Source: DASQUP01 sp035641235 (GTDB taxonomy: Bacteria; Actinomycetota; CADDZG01; WHSQ01). From it: DNA of 21,000 bases. The first letter of the stretch is position 1. Each line of letters begins with the position of its first letter. The notes below the pieces were generated by a model. That model did not search any database. It was given only the letters and a program-made list of their open reading frames with translations, and was not told where the DNA came from. Made by a program: the position numbers and the translations under genes. Shown here one piece after another: positions 7,097-15,625 of this stretch. The stretch lies in the NCBI GenBank assembly GCA_035641235.1, contig DASQUP010000049.1, positions 1 through 21,000 on the forward strand, written 5' to 3'.

Positions 7097-9826
7097 ATGA
7101 GCATATTCAAGAAGGTCCTGTCGGCGGGCGAGGGCAAAAAGCTCAAGGAACTCCACTCCATTGTTCCGCTCGTGAATGACCTCGAACCCGAGATGGAGTC
7201 GCTGGACGACGAAGCCCTCAGAGCCAAGACCGCTGAGTTCAAGTCCCGGCTGGAAGAGGGAGCATTCCTCGACGACATTCTGCCGGAAGCGTTTGCCACG
7301 GTGCGTGAGGCGTCGCGGCGGGCGCTCGGCCAGCGCCACTTCGATGTGCAGCTGATGGGCGGGGCCGCGCTTCACAAGGGTTGGATCGCCGAGATGAGGA
7401 CCGGTGAGGGAAAGACGCTCACCGCGACCCTGGCCGTCTACCTGAACGCCCTGTACGGAGAGGGCGTCCACGTCGTCACCGTCAACGACTATCTCGCCAA
7501 ACGAGACTCAGAGTGGATGGGCCAGATCTATCGCTTCCTCGGCCTCAACGTCGGAATCATCCAAAACAACATGACGCCGGCCGACCGCAAGCCCGCGTAT
7601 GAGGCGGACGTCACATATGGCACCAACAACGAGTTCGGATTCGACTATCTGCGCGACAACATGGTGACCGAGCTCGACCGTTTGGTGCAGCGCGGCCACT
7701 ACTTCGCCGTCGTCGACGAGGTTGACTCGATCCTCGTCGACGAAGCCCGGACTCCGCTGATCATCTCTGGCGCCGTGCAGGAATCGACCCGTCAGTACCA
7801 GCAGTTCGCACGGATCGCGCCTCGGCTGACACGCGACGTCCACTACGAGGTCGACGAGAAGAAGAGAACGATCGCCGTTTCGGAGGAGGGCGTAGCGCGC
7901 GTCGAGGAGGTGCTCGGCGTCGACAACCTCTACGACCACGTCAACACCGACAGCGTGCATCAACTTCAGACTGCGTTGAAGGCGAAGGAGCTGTACAAGC
8001 GCGACGTCGAGTACGTCGTCCAGCACGGAGAGGTGCTGATCGTCGACGAGTTCACCGGTCGCATCCTTCCCGGTCGCCGGTACTCCGAAGGCCTGCACCA
8101 GGCGATCGAGGCGAAAGAAGGCGTCCGCATAAAGGAAGAGAACCAGACGCTCGCCACGATCACGCTGCAGAACTACTTCCGGATGTACGAGAAGCTCGCC
8201 GGAATGACGGGTACGGCGAGGACGGAGGCCGCCGAGTTCGGTCACATCTACAAGCTCGAAGTGGCCGAGATCCCGACGAACCGTCCGATGATCCGGGCCG
8301 ACGAACAGGACCTCATCTACAAAACCGCCGACGCGAAATGGGACGCCGTTGCCGAGGACGTCGCAGAGAGGCACGAGAAGGGACAGCCAGTCCTGCTCGG
8401 AACCGTATCGGTCGAGAAGTCCGAGCACCTGTCGCGAGTGCTGTCGAAACGAGGCGTTCCGCATCACGTCCTCAACGCCAAACAGCACGAAAAAGAGGCG
8501 ATGATCGTGGCGCAGGCCGGGCGGCTCGGCGCGGTTACCGTCGCTACCAACATGGCCGGGCGGGGAGTCGACATCATCCTCGGCGGGAACGCAGAGGGGA
8601 TGGCGCGCCAGGAGATGCAGGCGCGCGGCTGGGATAACGATGCGTACCTTCTCGAGCAGTACTCGGAGGAAGAGCGCAGCCAGTACGAGGCCGAGTTCCA
8701 GCCGCTGAACGGCAAGTTCAAGAAGCAATGCGACGCGGAACACGGAGAAGTCGTCGATCGCGGGGGCCTTTACGTCCTCGGTACCGAGCGCCACGAGTCC
8801 CGTCGAATCGATAACCAGCTTCGCGGCCGGTCGGGGCGTCAGGGCGATCCGGGAGAGAGCCGGTTCTATCTATCGCTCGAAGACGACCTCATGCGCCTAT
8901 TCGCATCGGACCGGATCGCGTCCGTCATGGAACGCCTCAAGATTCCCGACGACGTTCCCATCGAAGCAAAGATCGTCTCGCGCGCCATCGAACGGGCTCA
9001 AACTCAAGTCGAGTCCATGAACTTCGAAATCCGGAAGAACGTCCTCAAGTACGACGAGGTAATGAACAAACAGCGCCAGGTCATCTACGGCGAACGGCGC
9101 AAGATCCTCGAGGGGCAGGACTTCCGCGACGAGGCACTTCAGCTGGTAATGGACGTGGTTGAGTCCGCCGTGGCTGAAAACGCCAACGAAGACCTCCATC
9201 CCGAGGAGTGGGATTGGGAATCCCTCTTCTCCCGGGTGCGCGAGCTCTTCCCCACAAGTTTGAAGCCCGACGAGTTCGATCAGGAAACCGTGACGTATGA
9301 GGAGCTCGTCGAGGCATTCCAGAACGACGCCCTGGCGGTTTACGAACAACGCGAACAGCAGTTGGGCACGGAGCAGGTCCGGGAGATCGAACGCCTCGTC
9401 CTCCTCAACGTCATCGATAACAGATGGCGTGAGCACCTCTACGAGATGGACTACCTGCAGGAGGGAATCGGCCTCCGGGCGATGGGACAGAAGGATCCGC
9501 TCGTCGAGTATCAGCGGGAAGGGTTCGACATGTTCCTCCAGATGCAGGAGACGATCAAGGAGGACTTCGCTCGATACATCTTCCACGTCGAGATCGTCCG
9601 GGAGGACGAGACGCGCCGCCGCCCACCCCGGCAGACGCGACAGGAGCGCCGCCAGATCCCGATGACGATGAGTTCGGCCGGAGGCGATGAGGGCGAGGCG
9701 CCGGAGGAAGAGCCGGTCTTCGAACAGGCTAAATCGGAGAAGGTCCCGCGCAACGCGCCATGTCCCTGTGGCAGCGGCAAGAAATACAAACACTGCCACG
9801 GCCGCCCCGGAGCGGCGAGCCTCTAA
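7097..9826 (+). CDS. secA: Preprotein translocase ATPase SecA
   Basis: The motor that drives proteins through the SecYEG channel. The 909-residue length and motifs are standard: the N-terminal DEAD-motor segment FDVQLMGGAALHKGWIAEMR, Walker A GEGKT (103-107), Walker B-like DEVD (207-210), the NBD2 stretch TNMAGRGVDIILGG, and QLRGRSGRQGDPG. It ends with the SecB/lipid-type zinc tail CPCGSGKKYKHCH (Cys889, Cys891, Cys900, His901). The ATG at 7097 follows GGGTGG and gives the usual N-terminus. The zinc tail and motor make this the housekeeping SecA1-type protein rather than the accessory SecA2. It follows comF and the response regulator. Confidence 0.98.
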   Translation: MSIFKKVLSAGEGKKLKELHSIVPLVNDLEPEMESLDDEALRAKTAEFKSRLEEGAFLDDILPEAFATVREASRRALGQRHFDVQLMGGAALHKGWIAEMRTGEGKTLTATLAVYLNALYGEGVHVVTVNDYLAKRDSEWMGQIYRFLGLNVGIIQNNMTPADRKPAYEADVTYGTNNEFGFDYLRDNMVTELDRLVQRGHYFAVVDEVDSILVDEARTPLIISGAVQESTRQYQQFARIAPRLTRDVHYEVDEKKRTIAVSEEGVARVEEVLGVDNLYDHVNTDSVHQLQTALKAKELYKRDVEYVVQHGEVLIVDEFTGRILPGRRYSEGLHQAIEAKEGVRIKEENQTLATITLQNYFRMYEKLAGMTGTARTEAAEFGHIYKLEVAEIPTNRPMIRADEQDLIYKTADAKWDAVAEDVAERHEKGQPVLLGTVSVEKSEHLSRVLSKRGVPHHVLNAKQHEKEAMIVAQAGRLGAVTVATNMAGRGVDIILGGNAEGMARQEMQARGWDNDAYLLEQYSEEERSQYEAEFQPLNGKFKKQCDAEHGEVVDRGGLYVLGTERHESRRIDNQLRGRSGRQGDPGESRFYLSLEDDLMRLFASDRIASVMERLKIPDDVPIEAKIVSRAIERAQTQVESMNFEIRKNVLKYDEVMNKQRQVIYGERRKILEGQDFRDEALQLVMDVVESAVAENANEDLHPEEWDWESLFSRVRELFPTSLKPDEFDQETVTYEELVEAFQNDALAVYEQREQQLGTEQVREIERLVLLNVIDNRWREHLYEMDYLQEGIGLRAMGQKDPLVEYQREGFDMFLQMQETIKEDFARYIFHVEIVREDETRRRPPRQTRQERRQIPMTMSSAGGDEGEAPEEEPVFEQAKSEKVPRNAPCPCGSGKKYKHCHGRPGAASL

Positions 9827-9850
9827 GCGCTTGCCCAACTGGTCGCGCTG

Positions 9851-9869
9851 ACTCACGCTATCCGTGAGT
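9851..9869 (+). terminator. Perfect 7-bp hairpin after secA
   Basis: ACTCACG (9851-9857) pairs with CGTGAGT (9863-9869) around a 5-nt loop, 24 bases after the secA stop. It overlaps the GTG at 9868 that is the first possible start of the next gene, which argues for the later ATG at 9889. There is no U-tract, so termination is uncertain. Confidence 0.45.
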
Positions 9870-9888
9870 GAACGCGAACAGTTCCGTC

Positions 9889-10572
9889 ATGGCGGTGGAG
9901 GAGCTGTCCCTGTGGCGGGGCGGCACCCAAGTCCTTCACTCGGTCCACGCGGCCTTCCAGCGAGGGACTGTCACCGCCGTCGTCGGGCCCTCGGGCAGCG
10001 GCAAGACCAGCCTGCTGCGGTGCCTCAATCGTTTGGAGGAGCCGGACGCCGGTCGGGTGCTCCTCGACGGCTCCGACATCCGCACCCTTGAACCTACGGT
10101 TCTTAGGCGGCGGGTCGGGATGATCTCCCAGCAGCCGGTGCTCTTCGAAGGCGGCGTCCGCACCAATCTCACCTACGGCCTGGTGGATGTCGACCGTGAC
10201 CACCTGGAGGCGAGCTTGCGCGCTGCAGGACTTCCGGCGTCCGTTCTCGATCGCGATGCGACGGCGCTGTCGGTCGGACAGGCGCAACGTGTGACGATCG
10301 CCCGCGCTCTCGTGCGCGATCCGACCGTGTTGCTGATGGACGAGCCCACGTCCGCGCTCGATAAGGATGCTGCGGCTCGCATCGAAGGCCTTATCGGCGA
10401 CCTCGTGGGCGGAGGACTCAGCGTGGTTCTCGTGACCCACGACCTTCGACAGGCGCGAAGGGTAGCGGGGCGAGGCGTGTTGCTGGTAGACGGGCGAATC
10501 ATCGCGGCCGGGGCCATTGACGAGGTCGAGGCCTCGTGGCCGGACTTTCAAGAAGGGGATGCAGGCGCATGA
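9889..10572 (+). CDS. ABC transporter ATP-binding protein, FetA/YbbL-like
   Basis: The ATPase subunit of a small two-gene ABC system; with its FetB-like partner it most resembles E. coli FetAB, reported to export iron. The 227-residue protein shows Walker A GPSGSGKT (33-40), a Q-loop (MISQQPVLFEGG), an ABC signature written LSVGQAQR, where Val replaces the first Gly of LSGGQ, Walker B VLLMDEPTSALD, and the H-loop His (VVLVTHD). The start is ATG 9889; GTG 9868 in the same frame would add seven residues but lies in a hairpin arm. Neither has a clear ribosome-binding site. The stop overlaps the permease start (ATGA). The substrate is inferred from the permease family alone. Confidence 0.8.
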   Translation: MAVEELSLWRGGTQVLHSVHAAFQRGTVTAVVGPSGSGKTSLLRCLNRLEEPDAGRVLLDGSDIRTLEPTVLRRRVGMISQQPVLFEGGVRTNLTYGLVDVDRDHLEASLRAAGLPASVLDRDATALSVGQAQRVTIARALVRDPTVLLMDEPTSALDKDAAARIEGLIGDLVGGGLSVVLVTHDLRQARRVAGRGVLLVDGRIIAAGAIDEVEASWPDFQEGDAGA

Positions 10573-11330
10573 AGGCAGTCCTGATTTCGCTGTCGCTGGT
10601 GGCTCTTGCGGGAGTCGTGTCGTACCGTCTCCGACTTCGTCAGGAGCGTGATCTTCTGATCGCCACGGCGCGAGCTTTAGCGCAGCTCTTCGTCGTGGCG
10701 GCGACGATCACAGCCGTGTTCGAGAGCCTCGGGCTGTCGGGCCTCTTTCTCGTGATCATGTTTGGTGCAGCCGCGTGGACGTCCGGGCGCCGGCTGCGGG
10801 GGGTGCCTCAGGCGGCTCTGCTCGCGGGAGCATCCATCGGCGCCTCATCGGCCGTGGCCATACTCGTCCTCTTCAGTGCCGGAGCCTTTCCTTTCGAACC
10901 GCAGTTCCTCATCCCGATCGCAGGCATGCTCATCGGCAACACGATGACTGCCACCTCGTTGGCCGGAGGTCGACTGCGCGACGAGATCCATTCCCGGCGC
11001 GCCGAGATCGAGACCCGCCTTGTTCTGGGCGATCCGATCAAGACCGCGCTGACGCCCTATCGCAGACTTTCGGCCACAACTGCGCTCATCCCGATGATCG
11101 ATTCCACAAAGAACCTCGGGGTCATCGCACTGCCCGGCGCCTTCGTGGGGATGGTTCTGAGCGGCGCTTCTCCGGTCGAGGCCGCTCAGGTTCAGCTCGT
11201 CGTGATGTTCATGCTGCTCGGCGCTGTGGCGCTGGCGGGCATGGTGACGACTGCGCTGGTAGCGAGGTCCTTCGTCGCACCGGGCGACCGGTTGGTGCCA
11301 CCGGCACCCGACCTCCGCGGAGGGCCCTAA
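10569..11330 (+). CDS. ABC transporter permease, FetB/UPF0014 family
   Basis: The membrane subunit of the FetAB-like exporter. The 253-residue protein is strongly hydrophobic with about six or seven predicted helices, and carries the family's most conserved stretch, GDPIKTALTPYRRLSATTAL, followed by MIDSTKNLGVIALPGAFVGM and the GASPVEAAQVQLVVMFMLLG segment. The ATG at 10569 overlaps the ATPase stop by four bases, so the two genes are translationally coupled. The frame is open to 10536, but that extension lies inside the ATPase gene. E. coli FetB family members are linked to iron homeostasis; whether the substrate here is iron is inference. Confidence 0.85.
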   Translation: MKAVLISLSLVALAGVVSYRLRLRQERDLLIATARALAQLFVVAATITAVFESLGLSGLFLVIMFGAAAWTSGRRLRGVPQAALLAGASIGASSAVAILVLFSAGAFPFEPQFLIPIAGMLIGNTMTATSLAGGRLRDEIHSRRAEIETRLVLGDPIKTALTPYRRLSATTALIPMIDSTKNLGVIALPGAFVGMVLSGASPVEAAQVQLVVMFMLLGAVALAGMVTTALVARSFVAPGDRLVPPAPDLRGGP

Positions 11331-11520
11331 AGCCTTTATCGGGGGTCGGGATGGTCCCAAATGACTATCGAGCAGCCGGGGCTCGCTGCCGATTCCCCTA
11401 CCAGCAATTAACAATCGCGGAAGCCACCGCCGCAAGGACGCAAGGAACCCTCGAATGCCGACCGAGCTGGTGTTTCGCTCAGAAACGCTCTGCCCGGCGC
11501 CGCGGTAATCTCCGCACGCC
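11331..11520 (+). promoter_or_regulatory. Intergenic region upstream of prfB with possible promoter
   Basis: This 190-bp stretch has no gene. It holds a hairpin GTGTTTC (11470-11476) with GAAACGC (11482-11488), one G-U pair, and a TANNNT element TAATCT (11506-11511) nine bases before the prfB ATG. The prfB ATG has no Shine-Dalgarno site, so a very short or absent leader is plausible. There is no convincing -35 and no recognised riboswitch. Confidence 0.3.
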
Positions 11521-12628
11521 ATGGAAGACCTCAGTGAACGGCTGGCGGCAGTCGAGCAGAAGCTGAACCAAGTCAAGGACTATCTTTGACGTCGACCGCA
11601 AACGGGCACGCCTAGAGGAGCTCAAGGGGTTCTCGGCGGCGCCGGACTTCTGGGACAACCCCTCGTCTGCGCAGAAGGTGATGGGGGAGCTATCGCGCCT
11701 CAGCGAGGACGTCACGACCTACGACCGCATCGCCGCGCGGGCGTCCGACGCCCGCGTCCTGTGGGAGCTCGCGCACGCGGAGGGCGACGAAGAGACGGGG
11801 GCAGAGGCCGCCGCCGAGACGGCCGCACTCGAAGATGAGCTCGTCTCGCTCGAAGTGATCTCGCTGTTGGGCGGGGAGTTCGACGACGCCCCGGCGATCC
11901 TCGAGGTTCACGCCGGCGAAGGCGGCACGGACTCCCAGGACTGGGCCGAGATGCTGCTCCGCATGTACCTCCGATGGGGGGAGCGCCGCGGCTTCAAAAC
12001 CGAACTCGTCGAGGCGACCGCAGGTGAGGAGGCCGGCCTCAAGAGCGCCACGGTGACCTTCGAGGGGCGGCACGCCTACGGCCTGCTGTCGACCGAGCGG
12101 GGTGTCCATCGCCTGGTCCGGATCTCCCCGTTCGATGCCGCCCGCCGGCGCCACACCTCGTTCTCGTCGGTCGACGTCACCCCGGAGGTGGAGGAGGACG
12201 TCGACGTCGAGATCAACTCCGACGACCTCCGGATCGACACCTACCGGTCCTCGGGTGCCGGCGGCCAGCACGTCAACGTCACCGACTCCGCCGTGCGGAT
12301 CACACACCTCCCGACGGGGATCGTTGTCTCGTGCCAGAACGAGCGCTCGCAGATGCAGAACCGGGCCGTGGCCATGCGGATCCTCAAATCGAGGCTCCTG
12401 GCCCGGGCGAGGGAGGATCAGAAGGCGGAGATCCAGGCGCTGAAGGGCGAGCAGAGGGACATCGGGTTCGGGTCCCAGATCCGCTCATACGTGCTGCATC
12501 CATACCAAATGGTGAAGGATCACCGCACATCGGTAGAGAAAGGTAACGTACAGGCGGTGCTCGACGGGGACATCGGGGCCTTCATTGAGGCTGCTCTGCG
12601 CCACCGGGCATCCGAGCAGGCCGGATAA
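11521..12628 (+). CDS. prfB: Peptide chain release factor 2, expressed by programmed +1 frameshift
   Basis: RF2 releases finished peptides at UGA and UAA. The gene is split: codons 1-22 (ATG 11521 to CTT 11586, MEDLSERLAAVEQKLNQVKD...) end at an in-frame TGA (11587-11589), and the body continues in the +1 frame from GAC at 11588. The joined product is 368 residues. The RF2-specific anticodon tripeptide SPF falls at residues 202-204 and the catalytic GGQ at 247-249, within three residues of the E. coli numbering, which confirms the join. A stop codon lies 12 bases upstream of ATG 11521 in that frame, so it is the first possible start; it lacks a Shine-Dalgarno site. A simple ORF caller would report only the +1 part from a false internal start. 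Confidence 0.95.
11575..11590 (+). promoter_or_regulatory. RF2 autoregulatory +1 frameshift site
   Basis: AAGGA (11575-11579) is followed after CTAT by the slippery CTT TGA C (11584-11590). This matches the classical prfB site in which an internal Shine-Dalgarno-like sequence pushes the ribosome from CUU onto UUU when RF2 is scarce and UGA is read slowly. The CTTTGAC core is identical to that of E. coli; the internal Shine-Dalgarno is weaker (AAGGA in place of AGGGGG) and spaced four rather than three bases from CUU. Low RF2 therefore raises RF2 synthesis. Confidence 0.93.
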
Positions 12629-12727
12629 CCCTCTCAGAAGTGGACGGGGGCGGGATCGCGGCGGAAAATTGGCCATCGGGCTAAATGGCGCCCCGTGGGC
12701 GTCGAAAACCCAAATGTGGAGGCACGT

Positions 12728-13801
12728 ATGAGCGGGTCCACCCCCGAAGTAGTCAAGCGCGTCGAGGACGCTTCCCTCGTCGACCTCCGCGCGGTCGATA
12801 TCGACGACGTCTACAGCCAAATGGACTGGCTCCTTCAGTCGCGCCCCACCCCCCTCGACCTCTACTTCCGGTGGGAGCGCCAGAACTGGTCGACCCAGGA
12901 TCTGGATTTCACCGAAGACGCCGCCCAGTGGGCCGAGATGGCGGGCATGTTCGAGGGCATTCGAACGGAACTGCAGCACACGTTCACACTGTTTTTCATC
13001 GGCGAGCAGGCCGTCACCGACACGCTCTCCCCTCTGGTTCACGCAGCCCCAGATGAGGCGTCCAGGATCTTCCTCTCCACCCAGCTCGTGGACGAGGCGC
13101 GCCACGCGGTGTTCTTCAACCGCTTCTTCGATGAGGTAATCGGAGTATCGGGGGGGATCCACCGAGCGATCGAGGTGCTCCGCGACGACACCGTGGAGGC
13201 ATACAGGAGGATCTTCGACAGGGATCTCGTCGACGCAACCGATGCCGTTCGTGCCAATCCCGGTGACTACGGCGACTGGATCGAAGGCATTACGATCTAC
13301 CACCTGATCGTCGAGGGGATGCTCGCACTCACCGGACAGAAGTTCTTGCTTGGAATAGTCCGAGAAATGGGCATTCTCCCGGGGTTCTACACGGGATTTA
13401 CCGCGGTTGCGCGTGACGAGTCGAGGCACATCAACTTCGGTGCGCGCGCGATTCTCGAGGCTGGTCTCCGCGACCCTGATTACCTGCGACGCGTCGAGTC
13501 TGTCATCTTGAGGCTCCTAAGGCCGGCGTGCAGGATTGTCGCCGCGCCCGATCGGAAGCTTGCGATTGATCCGGCGCAGACCCCGCCGAACCTCCACATC
13601 AATCCCTATGACGTTCGGGCCTTTTCCCTCAACTCGCTCACTAAACGGCTTAGAGTGGCAGGAATATCAGAGGAGATGTGTGACGAGATCACGCGCCGCG
13701 GCATCGAGTACTACAACGCGGCGTGGGATGAGTACGAGCAGAAGCACGGTGAAGAACACCCTTACCGGTTCTTCGATCGGCTTGCTGGCGCAGCGACATA
13801 G
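12728..13801 (+). CDS. R2-like ligand-binding oxidase (R2lox-like) diiron or Mn/Fe protein
   Basis: A ferritin-like protein of the ribonucleotide reductase R2 superfamily. The metal ligands are complete: Glu93 (GEQAV), Glu123/His126 (DEARH), Glu196 (IVEG) and Glu231/His234 (DESRH). The pair that forms the Val-Tyr ether cross-link in characterised R2lox is also in place: Val96 is three residues after Glu93, and Tyr191 is five before Glu196, as in Geobacillus R2lox. The C-terminal part after about residue 255 is longer than in that protein. ATG 12728 is chosen for a GGAGG site five bases upstream; a GTG at 12695 would add 11 residues. It lies between prfB and ftsE, with 9 bp to ftsE. R2lox proteins bind a long-chain ligand and are thought to be oxidases, but no physiological substrate is established. 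Confidence 0.85.
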   Translation: MSGSTPEVVKRVEDASLVDLRAVDIDDVYSQMDWLLQSRPTPLDLYFRWERQNWSTQDLDFTEDAAQWAEMAGMFEGIRTELQHTFTLFFIGEQAVTDTLSPLVHAAPDEASRIFLSTQLVDEARHAVFFNRFFDEVIGVSGGIHRAIEVLRDDTVEAYRRIFDRDLVDATDAVRANPGDYGDWIEGITIYHLIVEGMLALTGQKFLLGIVREMGILPGFYTGFTAVARDESRHINFGARAILEAGLRDPDYLRRVESVILRLLRPACRIVAAPDRKLAIDPAQTPPNLHINPYDVRAFSLNSLTKRLRVAGISEEMCDEITRRGIEYYNAAWDEYEQKHGEEHPYRFFDRLAGAAT

Positions 13802-13810
13802 AAAGAGATC

Positions 13811-14497
13811 ATGATCAAGCTCATTGATGTAGACAAGGAATACAAAGGCGGAACGAGAGCCCTCGACGGAATCTCGCTCGACATCGAGAAGAGCGAGTTC
13901 GTCTTCATCGTCGGGCCCTCGGGATCCGGAAAGTCGACCTTCTTGAAGCTCCTGACCAAGGAAGAGGATCCATCGCGCGGCGATGTCTACGTTGCCGGTA
14001 AGAACCTCGCAAACCTTCCCCGGTGGCGAGTTCCGTATCTGCGCCGCAACGTCGGATGTGTCTTCCAGGACTTCAAGCTTCTTCCCAGCAAGACGGTCTT
14101 CGAGAACGTTGCGTTCGGGCTCGAAGTGATCGGTCGCCCGCGGGCGGTGGTCAACAGGCAGGTTCCTCAGATCCTGGAGCTAGTGGGTCTGGGAGAGAAG
14201 CTGGATCGTTTCCCCGATGAGCTCTCCGGTGGAGAGCAGCAGCGCGTGTCGATCGCGCGGGCTTTCGTCAACCGGCCGCTGATCTTGATTGCCGACGAGC
14301 CGACCGGAAACCTGGATCCGGCAACGTCGGTGGGGATCATGCGGCTCCTCGACCGCATCAACCGCACCGGCACAACAGTTGTGATGGCAACACACGACCA
14401 CGCCATCGTCGATTCCATGCGACGCAGGGTCGTCGAGTTGGAGCACGGAAAGATCGTTCGCGATCAGTCGCGAGGAATTTACGGAGTGGGGACCTGA
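13811..14497 (+). CDS. ftsE: Cell division ATP-binding protein FtsE
   Basis: The cytoplasmic ATPase of the FtsEX complex, which couples the divisome to periplasmic or extracellular peptidoglycan hydrolases. The 228-residue protein has Walker A GPSGSGKST (35-43), the Q-loop at Gln86 (VFQDFKLLP, the typical FtsE wording), ABC signature LSGGEQQR (138-145), Walker B LIADEPTGNLDP, and the H-loop (MATHDHAIVD). Start ATG 13811; upstream AAAGAGA gives a modest ribosome-binding site. It is followed after three bases by ftsX, and preceded by the R2lox-like gene with a 9-bp gap, so the three are likely co-transcribed. Confidence 0.96.
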   Translation: MIKLIDVDKEYKGGTRALDGISLDIEKSEFVFIVGPSGSGKSTFLKLLTKEEDPSRGDVYVAGKNLANLPRWRVPYLRRNVGCVFQDFKLLPSKTVFENVAFGLEVIGRPRAVVNRQVPQILELVGLGEKLDRFPDELSGGEQQRVSIARAFVNRPLILIADEPTGNLDPATSVGIMRLLDRINRTGTTVVMATHDHAIVDSMRRRVVELEHGKIVRDQSRGIYGVGT

Positions 14498-14500
14498 GAT

Positions 14501-15373
14501 ATGCGCATCAAGTACTTCTTTTCCGAAACCATTCAGAATCTGCGGCGAAACATCCTCATGACGGTCGCCGCTATCTCCACCGTGGCGATTTCTCTATTGC
14601 TGCTTGGGGGCGTTCAGATCCTCGGAATGACCGTCAACAAGATGACCGATGACTGGGAAGCCAAAGTCGAGGTCAGCGCTTTCTTTCTGAAGAACGCCTC
14701 TCAGAACGAGGTCGATGCTCTAGGCCGAGAGCTCTCTCAGATGCCGGAGGTGAAGGACCTCACCTTCGTGTCACAGGAACAGGCGTACGAAGAGTTCAAG
14801 CGGGACTGGCCGGACCTCATCGGACCCCTGCCCAAGGACGCGCTTCCTGCGTCCTACCGAATAAAGCTGCACGATGCGGGGGATGCCGAGGAGGTGGCGG
14901 CGCGCATCGTCGGCGCGCCGGGCATCGACGAGGTGGATTTCGGCGGCACAGTCATCAAGAAGTTGCTCCAGGTGAACTCGCTGCTGCGAACGATCACTCT
15001 CGTTATGTCGGTCATCCTTATGATCGCCGCCGCCGCTCTGATTGCGAACACGATTCGCCTGGCCATCTACGCGCGCCGCGACGAGATCGGAATCATGAAA
15101 CTAGTTGGGGCAACGAACTGGTTCATTCGAATTCCGTTCATGCTGGAGGGCTTGTTCGCCGCACTGGTCGGCGCGGTGGTCTCGATAGGGATCGTCCTCG
15201 GCGCGAACTGGTTGCTCTTCTCGCGGATCGGAACGGCGTTGCCGTTCCTCGAGAACGTCTTCACGTTCTCCGCCGGCGAGCTCATGTCCGTGACGGTGAT
15301 CCTCGTCGGCGTCGGCGCGCTTGTGGGTCTGGCCGGCTCGAGCATGGCGCTCCGCCGCTTCCTGGAGGTCTAG
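14501..15373 (+). CDS. ftsX: Cell division protein FtsX
   Basis: The membrane partner of FtsE. The 290-residue protein has the expected topology: a cytoplasmic start (FFSETIQNLRRNILMT), helix 1 at about 20-42, a large extracellular domain at about 43-160 that in other bacteria contacts the wall hydrolase or its activator, then helices at about 162-186, 211-237 and 262-284. The conserved ANTIRLAIYARRDEIGIMKL and VGATNWFIRIPFMLEG segments are present. ATG 14501 follows the ftsE stop by three bases with GGGGACC upstream. The next gene encodes a secreted M23 protein, a plausible partner. Confidence 0.96.
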   Translation: MRIKYFFSETIQNLRRNILMTVAAISTVAISLLLLGGVQILGMTVNKMTDDWEAKVEVSAFFLKNASQNEVDALGRELSQMPEVKDLTFVSQEQAYEEFKRDWPDLIGPLPKDALPASYRIKLHDAGDAEEVAARIVGAPGIDEVDFGGTVIKKLLQVNSLLRTITLVMSVILMIAAAALIANTIRLAIYARRDEIGIMKLVGATNWFIRIPFMLEGLFAALVGAVVSIGIVLGANWLLFSRIGTALPFLENVFTFSAGELMSVTVILVGVGALVGLAGSSMALRRFLEV

Positions 15374-15588
15374 CTGCGCACACTGCCAGCCGGCGACGAT
15401 TGGCGTCGCTGCGGGCGGCGGCGCCCTCCTCGGGCTCGAAACCGTTCTTGAGTCGCCCTGCGGGGACGCCGCCGTCCTCGCTTCGGCGCCGGTCGGAAAT
15501 TGCAGAGTTCTTGCGGCGACGACGACGTATTTTGCGGGGGATTTGGTGGGCGAAACCGACGCAGGGAGATCCTCGGCGTGTGTGCGTG
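15374..15588 (+). other. Non-coding gap after ftsX
   Basis: No supported gene is present in this stretch; frames on both strands look like G/C-driven chance openings. A hairpin GCGACG (15393-15398) with CGTCGC (15404-15409) and a 5-nt loop lies 20 bases after the ftsX stop and could end the ftsEX message. The gap breaks the otherwise tight gene packing, so the M23 gene probably has its own promoter. Confidence 0.4.
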
Positions 15589-15625
15589 CTGTTGTTTGTG
15601 TTAGCCGAGTTATAACATTCAGCGG
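15589..15625 (+). promoter_or_regulatory. Promoter of the M23 gene, probably leaderless
   Basis: TAACAT (15613-15618, TANNNT) overlaps TATAAC (15611-15616) and ends seven bases before the ATG at 15626, so transcription should begin at or a base or two before the start codon. There is no Shine-Dalgarno site. CTGTTG at 15589-15594 is a weak -35 candidate with a 16-nt spacer to TATAAC. Confidence 0.45.

Noticed and set aside
7508..9856. Long minus-strand frames opposite secA (428 and 319 codons)
   Set aside because: They are antisense shadows of secA with no family resemblance, and secA is complete.
12485..13429. Long minus-strand frame (314 codons) opposite the R2lox-like gene
   Set aside because: It is the shadow of a well-supported gene with complete metal-binding motifs. 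Long antisense frames are common at this G+C content.
15374..15625. Open frames and a possible riboswitch between ftsX and the M23 gene
   Set aside because: Frames on both strands have no recognisable protein features. The sequence does not show the conserved blocks I know for ydaO-type (c-di-AMP) riboswitches, which are often found before wall hydrolase genes in actinobacteria.
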